From: Anagrus nilaparvatae
Lineage: Eukaryota; Arthropoda; Insecta; Hymenoptera; Mymaridae
DNA length: 64,000 bases
Assembly: GCA_022575985.1 (NCBI GenBank)
Contig: JAKSXM010000125.1
Span: 124,001 to 188,000, forward strand
Direction of reading: 5' to 3'
Each line of letters opens with the position of its first letter. Position 1 is the stretch's first letter. The notes below the pieces were generated by a model. That model saw nothing but the letters and a program-made list of their open reading frames with translations, made no database searches and was not told the DNA's origin. The position numbers and the translations under genes are program-made. Positions 1 through 13,000 of the stretch are shown in pieces.

Positions 1-721
1 ATATATTACCTAGCGAGTATTATATGAATTACTCGCTATTTTATTTTTTTATTAAAAAAGTAGAAAAAACTATTAAAAGCCTCTACTTTTACTTTATTTT
101 ACTTTAAAAAATTTTTAATTATTGAAAAGTTTCATTGTTTTCATTGATTTATTATCAACACTTTGTTCGTTAATAGGTCTTATTAACATGGTATAAAAAA
201 GCTGCAAAAATTTTTAGAATATCATATACTAAATTTATGTTGTTTTATACAAAAATTTAGTATTTACATATTTAATTATAATAAATGCTTTGTTTAGTTA
301 TATATGTTTAAAGCCCTTTCTAGACCTAATAACTTTTTTTTAAATCCATGTGCTTTTACTACACCAAAGATATATAGTCCAAGCTCACAAGATTAAAAAA
401 AATTTATTAGATATAGAAAGGGCTTAAGAGCTGAATTTAAAAAATTTTATAAAATTGACAAAGATGTTTTGCAAAACATTTTTAATCATTTAATTCATTT
501 AATAACGTAATTTTTCAACTTGTTTTATTTCCTGAATATTTTTAATCATGTTCTTAGCATAAATTAAAAAATATTAATTAAAATTTTCCAGTTATGAATT
601 GACTATTTTAATTTTTTTCATAAAAAAAATTAAATTAAAAGAAAAAACATTGTTGTGAGCAAGTTTTTTCTTTTAAGTTATCTTTGTATTTGTTGAAACA
701 ATTGAAATGGGTCACGCAACG
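1..721. other. Intergenic, 3' flank of SCAR
   Basis: I see no gene here. Two small inverted repeats are present. A perfect 9-bp stem, TAGCGAGTA/TACTCGCTA, lies at 11-38. A wider-spaced pair around AAGCCCTTTCTA lies at about 308-321 and 412-426 and looks like a tiny non-autonomous element. A minus-strand AATAAA (plus TTTATT at about 524-529) lies some 200 bp beyond the SCAR stop and could be its polyadenylation signal. The rest is AT-rich. Confidence 0.5.
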
Positions 722-3647
722 TTAGTTTCTTGTTCCCCCCCAACCCTCGCTGTCACATTCACTTTCTGAAGAATCACTGTCACTAAATTCTACAGCAACA
801 CGACGAGCCAAAATAGAAGCAACGTCATTTAAAGCATTAACTCGTTCAACTTCTTTTTGTTCAATCTTTTCAACTTTACGTAATTTGATTCCTATAAAAA
901 AAAAAAACATTTAATAAAGAATTATTTTAACAAACATAATAAAAATATTGAACATACCATCTCTAATTGCTTTGAGTAGATCATTTCTTGGATCTACAAT
1001 TGGTATATTTGGATTTCCTGGTTTCTTTAACTGACCATCGGATATATTTTTAAGTGGCTTAAGCTTTGGAGGGTTATTGGCAATCATTTTAGCAATATCA
1101 CCATTAGTCATGGGCATTAAAGGAGATGGTCCATTAGCTATTGGAGGAGGTGGTGGTGGAGGGGGAGGAGGAGGAATATTGCACGGAGGTGAGGCTGGTC
1201 TGATTGGTGTTGGATCTGTTACAGGTGGAGGAGGAGGAAGATCCTGATGTCCAGGATCAGTTTCATCCATTCCTAATTGTGTTATATGGTTTACTGGTAC
1301 TGTTAAAGGCTGATGATTGGGTAATGGACTATTGGATCGACTTCCATTTCTTGTTATTAAGTGAGAAGGTAACGAACCTGCATAATGTTAAGATTTATAT
1401 TATTGTACATAATTTTACGAACTAATGTTGATTAAATTGCATACCATTCATTGCTGGAGGAGACATAGTTTCTCCTGGAGGAGGAGGAGGTGGTGGAAGA
1501 TTATCTCTTCCATTACTCATTGACCTTCCTCTTGTTGGTGTATTATTAGCAGATGCAATAGTTGGAGTGGAATTACTAGAAGCATTGCTTGGTGGTGCTG
1601 GAGGTGGTTGTGAAGGTCTCAACCTACCACCTCTACTTGGAGTTCCTGGGTCCACTAGGACTCTGATACGTCTCGCTTCCACTTTGGTTTTGACCCGGTG
1701 CATAATGTGAACTATATGCACTATCTTCATAGTTTTGGCTTATATAATTTGCAGTTCTGTAAGGATCTGACATAGGCGACTGTATAATTGTTGCTCTTCA
1801 GACGGATAATTACGTCTAAGTTCAATACTGTTAGGTCTTGGAAGCCTTTGTTCTGTCAAAACCATGCCTAATAATCCATCATCTTGCATATTGTGAGAAG
1901 CTCGATATTGAATACCTTGTGTTGGCATGATATATTCTCCATGTCCAACTGCTATCTGTCTTTGTCTTTCTCGAGTGTTGTGTGGTTGCCTTACACGTTT
2001 CTTGTGTCTACCACCACCACCACTAACACCTTCGTTCCGAGGCCTGTGTGGCTGTATTTTTAAATAAATTTGTTAATTTATAAAGTCTCTTATTTAATTA
2101 GAAAATACTCAAAATGCAAGCTTGGTTCAAAAAATGGATGAAAGCTTATATCAACTAAAGACTTATTATTCGATAATCAAAAGTTTTAAATTTATCTATT
2201 TAATCTTCAGTTGAGCAGCAATTTGTATTAAATGATAAAGTAAAATTAACCATATAAATAATTAAATATTTTTTTTTAGAGAAACAATAATGGTTAATTT
2301 TATTTTAAAATATCGCAACAATTATATATAAGAGCTAGCTTGCTAAAAATAATTGATAAAAAAAAAATATTTATAAATCATATGGTATATTGTTGCAAAA
2401 TGTAAAGGAAATATGTGAAGTGATTTGATTTAATGCGCATGAAATCTAATGTGATTTATTTACATCTTAATTAATTAGTTTTAAATTTATAAAAAATCTA
2501 ATAAAGTAACTATCAGTAATAGCTTCATATACTCTAATTTTATTTTTTAAGCGAGCATCTATCTAAAATGGATTTAAGTTAGCAAAAAAAAAAACTGGTT
2601 AATGAAAATTCACACTAAAAAAGGAATTAAGTGATTAAAATGTTATATAAATGAAAGTGAATTATGATTTATGTCCATTAAAAAATTTTAATGAAAAAAT
2701 TTTATTATGGGATGTAAAAGTAAAAAAAAATCTACAAAGATCCAAACCATCGACTTGCCTCTCTGAAAGGTTCGGCATATTCTGACTCGGTCTACAACCA
2801 AGGGGAGTACATTTGATTTGTTATTAAAATATTGTTTTTGTTAGAATATAAAATTTAGATGTGTTTTTTGTATATAAGCATAATTTGTATTTATATTTTA
2901 TTTATATATATATATTAGTAAATAATTAAAAATAATCACCTTCTTTCCTCTATCATGTAATTTCTTTTCTGTGTCTTTTAACATTTCTTGACTCCATAAA
3001 TCAAAGAAGTAATTTGGATCGGTATAGAATTTTAAACCATCTTTACCATCATCTCTGTAAATGAATAATAATGAATTAAAATTTATTTGGAAAAATTCGA
3101 AACAGTTTATAATTTAAAATGAAACACACCTGTATACATTTAATTTATCCAATGGAGGTGGTGCATCACATTGCTGATAAGTTTCTAACATAGCAGTTGG
3201 CATTGTATCCCTGGAAACAACTTGTTGGTCAAAGATGACAGAACTTTTGAATGCTTTCCTCATATGAATATCTTGAAGTGAAACTGGAAAAGAAAATTCT
3301 TATAAAATAAGTTTTGTATATAGTGTTTGAAAATATTTGAATAAAATAAAATATTCATTATAAAAAACTTACTTTCTTCCACATTACTATCCAATTGTGT
3401 GACTTTAACAGCCAACCTATCTATTCTAGCTTGCAAGGAATTAGCTCTGTCACTAAGATTATGAGCTTCTTTAACGAGTTCACCAAAAAGATCTTCCGCA
3501 TGCCTTGAAAGACTTGACAATTGTCTAATTGTATTAGCAAGCGTTTCCATTAGTTACTGCTTCAAGTTCAGAGGGTAAAGGATAGTCATCAGGAATAGTG
3601 CCTCGTGTCACATGCACGGGCTCTACTACTCTTTTTGGCAGAGGCAT
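722..3647 (-). CDS. SCAR: SCAR/WAVE actin-nucleation regulator (three apparent 1-bp indels)
   Basis: Six coding exons read on the minus strand: 3647-3373, 3283-3130, 3054-2940, 2051-1445, 1377-958 and 891-722, all with GT-AG junctions and compatible phases. After allowing for the three indels below the sum is 1740 nt (579 residues), close to the usual WAVE length. The product begins [12 protein letters not shown] and carries the SCAR homology domain (roughly residues 1-180, with [19 protein letters not shown] and [12 protein letters not shown]), a short basic stretch, proline-rich tracts encoded at 1140-1250 and 1470-1640, a WH2 motif ([18 protein letters not shown], about residues 510-530), and a central/acidic tail rich in D, S and E ending near a tryptophan. 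In known family members the tail activates Arp2/3 and the N-terminus joins the Abi/Nap/Sra/HSPC300 complex. The frame breaks at about 3553 (extra G), 1774 (missing C in a C run) and 1637 (extra C in a C run). Because everything between the breaks is conserved, I treat it as a working gene with sequence errors; a recent pseudogene is the alternative. The last residues follow a G7 run and are uncertain. Confidence 0.93.
2052..2939 (-). other. SCAR intron 4 with a small GC-richer island
   Basis: This is the 888-bp intron between the exons ending at 2940 and starting at 2051. Most of it is plain AT-rich sequence. About 2735-2815 is clearly richer in G and C than its surroundings. The island can be read open on the minus strand for about 30 codons, but it lacks a clear splice acceptor. 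It has no tRNA-like A and B boxes. I cannot assign it. Confidence 0.45.
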
Positions 3648-3730
3648 ATTTTCAAAAAAATTTCACCTACTGCCACCCTCTTTCCTTTGAATTAAATTTT
3701 CACTCTCCTAATGTCTGATCTAGCCTAATC
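3648..3730 (-). promoter_or_regulatory. SCAR 5' UTR portion of the first coding exon
   Basis: On the minus strand a strong acceptor (TTTCTTTACAG) precedes position 3730, and 83 nt of untranslated leader follow before the start codon at 3647. The start context is GAAAATATGCC. The acceptor means at least one further non-coding exon lies upstream, at higher plus-strand coordinates. Confidence 0.7.
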
Positions 3731-5747
3731 TGTAAAGAAAATATAAACAATTATTAAAAACTTAAAAAGTTCTAAAAATAATTGAAATACCATGTGAAAT
3801 GCCAGAAATCAGAGAAAAAAGAAAAACATGACAAAGTGAAGCTAAAATCAAGCTAAATACGTGATCTAAGAGTTAGGTACACTATATACCTATATATATA
3901 ATTTTACTTCAAGAGTTTTTTCCGCATAAAAAAAACATCAAAAGCATGGAACTACCGCGACTATAGTTATAAAAAAAAAAAACTGGAGAAAATAAAATAA
4001 AAAAAATTGAGCGCTTGCGCAAATAAAAATAGAAAAAAATGCACTTAAAAATGCGGAAACTAATTTTTCCAATGAAGTATTGTATTAAAGAATTTTTTGC
4101 CAGTTTATTTGTAAAAATAATTTTAGAATGGACGAAGGAATAAAAATGTAGTATAATAATTAAATAAATTTGTTGCTAATAGAAATTTCTCCGAGATTAT
4201 CTCTCTTATCTCAAGTTTTCAAGTCTCAAGTGCAGCTTATTTTTTTATACCTACTAACTTTTGTACATGATTATGTGTATACACTGTCTATCATTTGTTA
4301 ATTTAAATACCTAATAAAAACATGTACCCACTAATTAAGTGGGTAAAAAAAAAAAAATTAATTAAATTAAATTTTAATGATTTTTTTTTAATTAAAATTT
4401 TTTAAATTAAAAATATTTAATTTAACAGTGAAAAAAATCGCTTTCATCAAAAATTATTCAAAAATCAAATTAATGCTAATAAATCATTATTCGAGTCACC
4501 AAATCCAGTTTTTGTGGACATACCTCGAGGATCCTGTGTTCAATTGGTTAAAAATCATATATTTTGGTCTCCTGAAACCGAATCTGGTGTCCATTTTATC
4601 TGAAAGTGGTAGTTTTGTTGTCATAAACAATTTATTGCAAAATTGGCCATAATTTAAGGACTAAAGCAAACCAATTTTCATTTTTGGAAAATAAACTTTA
4701 AATTCGTAATCTACATCAGGGTGGAAAACGTATACAATTAAATTTTTTACTTAAACAATTTATTATAGGTATAGACAATTAAATATTGTTTAAACTATTA
4801 AACCCATGGTTCCGAAAATTGAAAATTGGGATTTTTTAGGCCAAATTAAATAACAATTTTTTGGGTACTTTTTAAAATGTTGAAAATTATCAGCTTTAGC
4901 CCTCGCTTTAGCCTATAAATTTTCGCTAATTTTGCAATAATTTGTAAACTACAACTTTAAAGTGAAAATGGACATCAGATTCAATTTTAGGAGGCTAAAA
5001 AATATGAACTTAATACCTTTTTTCGAGTCTATACTTTTATATGCCCATGAAAATTACAGTTGGCAGTATGACTACATTTTGAACAGGTATAAATTTCAAA
5101 AGATGTAAAAAAATATTTTTTCTATATATTATAAGCTCCATTTCTTTTCTGAGTTCCTAATACATTTTAGAGTATAAATTCTCCATGTCTAATTTGATTT
5201 TAAAAGAACCGAGAAAAGAACTATATAAAGAAAGAACTGTATATAAATATTCAAATTACTCAAATAATCATCTTGTTTGTTCTTGTATTGTTCATCCATG
5301 AATTTTTGGTTTAAAGGTAAACTTTTGTATCAGGGTCACAGAAATTGGAAGAAACATTTTTTCTCGCATTTTTTCAATAGAAAATACTTAGGATTCAGTT
5401 CGCATCGGTTCGCATAAAATAGGTACATAGGTAAGAGCCGAGGTAAGAGCAGTATAATAGAGCAAGGTATAAAGCTCGTATAAAGTATAGTAGAGCAGGA
5501 ATTTATATGTTTTTGTTGATTTTTTGCGAGTTTTTTTGGTACGTGACAGCGAATTTTTTTGTCTAGTTTTCGAAGAATGCATTCAAGCTCGCGTTCAAGT
5601 ATAATGCTAAAGTTATTAATCGTAATTAATATTAGTTTTTACCGTTGCCATTAACGAGTGAATTAACGAGGCCATTAATAATATTTTTTGGCCAGTGAAA
5701 ATACAACCAAACCCGTATTTTGACTGAAGTACAAATTGCTAAGACTT
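3731..5747. other. Non-coding, probable SCAR first intron; contains a degenerate inverted repeat
   Basis: No gene is seen. About 4553-4650 and 4925-5020 are diverged inverted copies of each other (shared segments around GTCCATTTT and TTATTGCAAAATT), giving a foldback remnant of about 470 bp. A related segment recurs inside the MITE at 40926-41166. The remainder is AT-rich simple sequence. Confidence 0.5.
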
Positions 5748-7907
5748 CCCGACGAATTGTCCTGAGATCTCTGGAGATCTCCAGAGATCTGCGGAGATCT
5801 CCAGAGATCTCTCAATTGGGGAGATCTCCGGAGATCTCTGGAGATCTCGGGAGATCTCTGGAGATCTCTAAACTTGTTTTTAATTATTTCAAATGATTGA
5901 AGCTTATTATGCTAAAAATGCTTATAAATAGCTCCAACAAGCCTACATTATTCATAATACATGTAAAAAAAATTCAAGCTGTATTTATACATAGCTAAAC
6001 CATCAAAATTTGCCTTTTAATCAAATGAAAATCTGTAAAAATATTATTTTTTTCTATAATTATTACGAAAATTGAAGCTAAACTTGGGTTTCTGACAAAA
6101 GATTTTTAAAAAGTGAATTACTATTAATATGATTAATAAAACTTGTATATTTTGTAGCTCAAAAAGCACTCTATGTCAATAAAATCATAAATTGCTTATG
6201 GAGAAATTGAAGAAATTTCAAAGATTTAAATCATTTCAACTGTTTGGAGATATTATTCAGAATTGAAGAATCCTTTTTCATTTAATAGACAAATAATTTA
6301 TCATATATACCTTCAGTTTTCTTGAAACAACCTACTGAATCTCGAGCCAAGCGCCCCAACTTTACATGAGAAGGGGATTCTTAGACGAATATTTTAAATT
6401 TTGCTGTAACTTTACTTTTTCACCAAATAACTTCCTGAGTCTTATTTTTCTGATCACAAACGAATTAATGAAATATTGCGAGTAAAAATTTAAAGCGTTT
6501 AATATCACATATAAACAAAATTTGTTATTATTATTACTGCTAACTTTTATCATAACTGTCTTTCTAACTTAAATTACTATAAAATAAAAAATGAACAAAG
6601 TAGCGTGTTATTTTGTCGAAATTTCCGAAAACCGGCCTCTTTACAATATCAAAAATGATCTATCAGGGATAGTAAAAAAATTAAAATACAATTTTTTACC
6701 AAATGTTTAAATTACTGCTAAAATTAGAATTTTTCGCATATACCCAGAAAAGTAAAGAATGACCCAAATCGCACGTAAATTACCATCTGAGGCGAAGCTT
6801 TTTTTATGACCCAGGATCATATACGCTTTTTCTGTGTCCGTTGATGGAAAAAATTTTTATAAGCTTCAAATTTTTTAAAATGTTTACTTGCAATATTTCT
6901 TAAAATCGTTTGTGAGATTTCGCGATTAAAGGTTAGAATCCCAATTGAAATATTTTATAAAATATCAAAAATCACTATCTTTAAAGAGTTATAACTTGAA
7001 ACTTGAAAATAGTTAAGATATGTAGTAATTTTATATGAAATCCATTTTAATCGAAAATCGTCCATAGTTACCACAATGAGAAGGTATAGGTTATTTTTTG
7101 TGGTTATTAAACATTTTTATTAATTACTTTCGTTTTGCGGGTCGTTGAACGCAAGTATGATATCAGTTTTTACCTAAGATGACCAAGTTGCCCATAATAA
7201 GCAACGTTAGGTTATCTTTTGCGTTTTCTTAGATGTTTATTTTTGTGAGTAGAAAAATAAGACTCAGGAAGTTATTTGGTGGAAAAGTAAAGTTACAGCA
7301 AAATTTAAAATATTCGTCTCAGAATCCCCTTCTCATGTAAAGTTGGGGCACTTGGCTCGAGATTCAGTAGGTTCTTTCAAGAAAACTGAAGGTATATATG
7401 ATAAATTATTTGTCTATTAAATGAAAAAGGATTCTTCAATTCTGAATAATATCTCCAAACAGTTGAAATGATTTAAATCTTTGAAATTTCTTCAATTTCT
7501 CCATAAGCAATTTATGATTTTATTGACATAGAGTGCTTTTTGAGCTACAAAATATACAAGTTTTATTAATCATATTAATAGTAATTCACTTTTTAAAAAT
7601 CTTTTGTCAGAAACCCAAGTTTAGCTTCAATTTTCGTAATAATTATAGAAAAAAATAATATTTTTACAGATTTTCATTTGATTAAAAGGCAAATTTTGAT
7701 GGTTTAGCTATGTATAAATACAGCTTGAATTTTTTTTACATGTATTATGAATAATGTAGGCTTGTTGGAGCTATTTATAAGCATTTTTAGCATAATAAGC
7801 TTCAATCATTTGAAATAATTAAAAACAAGTTTAGAGATCTCCAGAGATCTCCCGAGATCTCCAGAGATCTCCCGAGATCTCCAGAGATCTCAGGACAATT
7901 CGTCGGG
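5748..7907. mobile_element. Foldback element, 2.2 kb, with GAGATCTC-repeat tips
   Basis: The ends are inverted copies beginning CCCGACGAATTGTCCTGAGA (left at 5748, right end at 7907). Directly inside each tip is a short tandem array built on GAGATCTCCA/GAGATCTCTG (5767-5870 and 7833-7892). The arms then stay nearly identical inward to about 6460 on the left and 7235 on the right, so each arm is about 700 bp with only scattered mismatches. A unique spacer of about 770 bp lies between them. No transposase frame is visible, so the element is non-autonomous. The near identity of the arms implies recent insertion or ongoing arm homogenisation. I could not identify a target-site duplication. Confidence 0.85.
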
Positions 7908-9060
7908 TTTGGTATATGTTTTAAAAAATTTCAACATAACATCCTAGTTATTATCGAGGTAATTATTAAGTAGTATTAGATTGTTTCAACTTGGTCGGTC
8001 AAATTATAGCAGATTATAGTGACATAATTTTTCCATTGTTTTCTATTGATTGATGGTCTCTTTTCTAACACTTTTCCCTTGCTATTTCGGTTAAATTCCC
8101 GCAAAACTCTTCAATAAAAAATGAAAAAAAAAATTACATTAGTTTCTACTCGAGTTTTTAAAAACCATTCTTTATGAAAATTTTGCAGAAAATTTAGCTA
8201 AATACGTTGGATTTAGAATTGGATTCTCCACGTAGCCAGGAATTTCCAGGATGAAGCCCACAACCCCCTCCCTGGCTACGTGCCTAAATCCTCGATTGAA
8301 ACAAATTTTTCCATAGTTTTTATAATTAAGTAATTTGTGTTATTATGTATCCGTATGTATCTAAACCGAGATATTATGAATTATTATTTCCCTCAAAATT
8401 TGTAAGAAAATGAGAGAAAATTAAATCTCGAATTAAATCCTGAATTAAATACTTATTTATTTGATTTACGAGTTGATTCATCAATCAAAGATTCAATTGC
8501 CAATTAAATTTTAAATTCAATATACTCAGCCAAATTTTCATACAAAATCAAGTACAGAATGCCAAATTTTGCAAAAATATGGAGTTGGAAACGGTAAACC
8601 AAAAAAAACTTTATTTATGAGAACAAAAAGAAGAAAGATGTTAATTTTCACCGAAGCCTAACAAATTTGATATATTGATAGGTTTGCAAATATCGAGGCA
8701 AATGTGATAATCTTAATTGTCAACAGATAATCTTCATTAAAAACAATTGATTTTATTCACAATATTCAACTGCGTTAAAAAAAAACAGAACAATTTATTA
8801 TTTGAAAACTGTAATTTTCCGTTTTTGCAAATTTACCAATACAATTTTAATTTGTATAGATAAAGTTATGAGGACAAAAATAATTGCTGACAGTAATTGA
8901 ATGAGAAAAAATAATGTCAAAATGAAAAATAATTATCAATTCGTAAAAAAAAAAAAATGATATTTTTGCAAAAATTGGAAAACATAGACTGCACTAATTT
9001 ATAAAACAATTAAATATAATTATACAGCAAAAATTATAAATTTTGAATTTAAAAAAAAAA
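7908..9060. other. Non-coding, contains a small perfect hairpin
   Basis: No gene is seen. At 8229-8282 a perfect 12-bp stem CACGTAGCCAGG/CCTGGCTACGTG encloses a 30-nt loop with a pyrimidine-rich CCCCCTC tract. It is flanked by further pairing (GGATTTAG at about 8209 with CTAAATCC at 8284). It may be a tiny MITE. The rest is AT-rich. Confidence 0.5.
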
Positions 9061-10026
9061 CAGGGCCGGATGCTAATAGTTATAACTCGGTTATACGAGC
9101 TTTATAGTTCGGTTATAGCTCACGAATAAAGAAAGAATAAAATTGTCTATAGCTTGAGTATATAAAATATGAATAGAATAGTTATAGAATAGTTATGAGT
9201 TATACAATTCGTATAAAAAATATGTATTCGGAATGTATACACACATTGCGCTCTTATAATATTATATTTCTATAAGTAGTATATAAAAATCTTTTAACCT
9301 CAAAAATTTGAGTTTCATATATCTAATTTTTTTTTTTTTTTAATTTTGAGATTTTTAAAGAGTCACCTACAATTTTCCAAAAAATAACAAATTTTAGATA
9401 AAATTTTTTAGTCTGAATATAATCAAACTAAAAAACCAATGGGACTTACAGAAAATTAATAGTGTTTGAATTTGCCAAAGTAAAAATTATTTAATTATTT
9501 TTAGCAACTGATTAACTATTTTATTTGCAAATTTAAGAAATGGTATATGCATAAAAAAGAAGTAAAAAAAGATCGGAAAGATATAAAGATGCTGTTTCTT
9601 CATTATTTATTTGCAACATTTTTTCCAATTTTTTTGTAAAAAGAGATTTAGCAAAAAAATTATAACAATTCAATCATTTTTAGTTGATTCACTATTACGA
9701 TTACTGAAAATTAGTGTTTTTTACCCTCTAATTCTTTTCTTAAAAAATAATAAATATATTAAAACATTTTTTCTATTTTTTAATAAATATATTTTTTCTG
9801 TATACTTGTATACATAAATATCTTCTTATTATGGAGATATATCATAATAATATAAGAACTCTATAGATATAGAATAGATATTATATGTATACATATATCC
9901 ACGCAATGTATTCACAAACAATACGTTGGTTATTGGTATATATGAACGAATGCTTCGTGTATAATTCTTTCATAAAATTTTATACATTGCTTATAGAATC
10001 TATTGAAAATAGCTTTAGCATCCAAC
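9061..10026. mobile_element. Non-autonomous hAT-like DNA element
   Basis: The left end CAGGGCCGGATGCTAA and the right end, read inward on the minus strand as CTGGGGTTGGATGCTAA, form imperfect terminal inverted repeats. Subterminal regions also mirror each other (ACACATTGCG at about 9242 against CGCAATGT at about 9903). CAGGG-type ends are typical of hAT elements. No 8-bp target duplication could be recognised because the left flank is a poly-A run. No transposase is encoded. Confidence 0.65.
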
Positions 10027-13000
10027 CCCAGAAGTAAATTTCCACAAAAATCGAGACAAAAATTGTTCTTTTTTTCAAATTCAAAGACTTGTACAAAAAA
10101 TTCCACAAAAAAAAAAATGATTATCGCGGTTAAAAAATTTGCTGAACAGATACCTATAAACGATAACTTAATTTAATAACTTACAAAAGAGCTTTCGTGC
10201 CTGAATAGTACGTCGAGTACGTGTGTGTACGTAATACCTTTAATCACGCTACTAAAATATGCGCCCTTTTTTTTATCAAACGCATACATAAAAAATTACG
10301 TCTCCCTTTTCCGGTATAATTGATTAAGTCAACATTAAAAAAAGCTTCTGATATTTTACATATCTTTTTGACCTCATAAAAAATGAATTGTATTTTTTTT
10401 TATTTTGTTTCTTCAAATCATCATTTTTTTTAACATGCTATGATTATTTTACGTTATCATGTAACATTTTCGTTATCAACAATTTATTTAACTCACGTTT
10501 TTTATTTTATGTTAAAAAAATATTTTTAATTTAAAAAAATATTTTTAATAAAAAACAGGTTTTTTCTGCTATATTTAGCTGTTATTTGTTTTATTATCAC
10601 ATGTTTTTTAAACAAGGTTAAAATTATATACTGTCATATTATTGTTTTGTTGCAAAATTATTAATCTTTTTCTCTCTAGATTTCTATCCCTACTTCTTAT
10701 TTTCTTATTTTTTATAAAAAAATACTAATAATAATAATAATAATAGTAATATCTTTGTTATACTAATAATTTGCATATGATTCAACAATATAAAATTTTT
10801 TACTAATAATAAAAAGTTGGACAAAAATGATAAGATTGTGACAAAGGTCAAAAGTTCCAATTATTAAATAAGTTTCATAAATGTATATTTAGAATTTACA
10901 GTCTTTGTTTGATTTTTAATTGAATTGCTTTAATTTTATTGCAAATTTGTTAAAAGTTTGAAATAATTTTTTACCAGGATAAGTTAGGTATAATTAACCG
11001 GTATAAACAAAAATTTGAGATTTCATCCAAGCAAAAACTAAAAAAAACTAACCCAAGAACTAACCCAACAGTAAAACAGATACTTATTTTTATTATTAAT
11101 GATGAGATAACAGAATTTTACCAAAAGTTTTAAAATTAACAATAATGTGAAAAAACTTTTCAAATAAAATAAATCCTTCTGTCACATTCTGTTAATGCCA
11201 TGTTAAACCGTGTCCAATATCGCAAAGTTAATACACAATAAAACTTGCAAGCACATCAATTTATTTAATAAAAGAGTCAGTACTTTTTGTATATCCTTAA
11301 CCTACTTTTTTCTATCATTACCACCTAATTACTCAAAAAACCCTCAATTTTTCATAAATAAAAAATTATTTTTTTTATCATAAAAAAATACAAGTACCTA
11401 TATCTAATCAATACCTACTTATAAAAAAAATCAATGCAACTTTTTATTTATAATTGCGTTTACACACTGCATATTTAGCTTAAGTAATTTACACACACAA
11501 ACAAATTAAAAATTTCACATTAATAATAAAAATTTACATATTATAATAATTACTCAGTGTGTATTTAAATAAAAAAAAGTATAACAACAATAAAATACAA
11601 AAGTTTCTCTATTTTTATTACATTCTAACGTACATAACCTCAAAAAATTTTAAATATCTATTTTGTAAATATATAATTAAATCTCATGCATTAAATTACT
11701 ACTAGACATACTATAATTACATAATTTGAAAATTCTAATTATTACTGATAAGAAAAATCACACTTGATAATATTATACCTATAATAATTTTTATCTTTTA
11801 AAAAAGTAATAATCTTTGTTTTTATCTAACTAATTTAAGTACCGACTCCTTTTTGTATTGAAATTTTAGATTATATTTATTTATGATTCATATTACTTAT
11901 TATCTTAATTGAATTTGAAGAAAAAAAATTGTTCTTATCTGTATTTTTTCTGTTTATTATTATTTTGGAGTTATTGTATAATTTCGGAGTCGAGCTGTAT
12001 TTAATGCTTTAAAATTTTTTATTCGCATTTATATTGTCAAATAGTAATAAATACACGCATATTAATAAATTATGTATAGTTAAATCAATTATATTATTAT
12101 ATACAAATAATGAAGATGAAAAATGTTATAAACGGAAGCCGTCTTCACGAGAGTAGGTACACATATTTCCCCTTTAAATATGTGCGAATATATTACAATG
12201 TGCTACATATTCGTTACAGAAAAAAAAACTATATAAAGATATGTAATAATAAATAAATATATATATCACACATACACACAGGTATAAATTAACATATAAT
12301 ACATTAACTTTTACATAAATGTGTGATTCGCGAGGGTGCCAAACCCACTATTTTTCATAATAAAAACAAAGTACCAGAAGGGCTGAGAATTAAAAAAAAA
12401 AAGTATTATATCTTTTCAAGTTTATTAAAAAAAAATAAAATTTATAATATGAACATGTTTTTATACACATTTATATCTGGGCGGGGCTCTCTCTCTTTCT
12501 CTCTTTATCTCTCTTGTATATTTTTCGCTCCGATTTTATTATTCTCACGCACGTTCTATTTCTCTCTTATATTTTTAATCAAAATATATAAAAAAATAAT
12601 ACTAAAGGGGGGCCCCATATGGATTTACAACTTATTGCTGTAATATGCCAATCGATTGTCAATGAAAAATTTCTATAAAAATAAAAAATACTTTCATTTT
12701 ATTAACAAATTATTTTTTACAGTGTATATAATAGTATTTAAGTTCTTAGAATCAATTTGGCAGCCAACTATATAATCACTATAAAGTTCAATAAACTTAA
12801 ATGATCGCGAAAATTTTATTTCATAAATATCAAGAACCTTGACCCTTAGTTTTAATACTATATAAACATTTACATACTTAAAAGTATTATTATTCTATGT
12901 GTAAATTTTTATTTAAACAAAAAAATCATCAAAACTATTTATAGCCATTAAAATATTTTGAGAGAAGACCCCCTGCGTTGTATAATTATATTTTAGTTGC

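Noticed and set aside
1204..1425. Plus-strand frame across SCAR exon 6
   Set aside because: Antisense of the proline-rich and adjacent coding sequence of SCAR.
2735..2815. tRNA gene in the GC-richer intron island
   Set aside because: No cloverleaf and no proper A or B box; only a GGTTCG fragment fits.
5767..5870. Restriction-site-like GAGATCTC cluster as cloning artefact
   Set aside because: The same tips occur at both ends of two separate foldback elements with natural divergence between units.
12323..12643. 106-codon plus-strand frame
   Set aside because: Low-complexity K/I/L/F/S composition, a CT-rich tract within, no ATG at its start, no recognisable domain.
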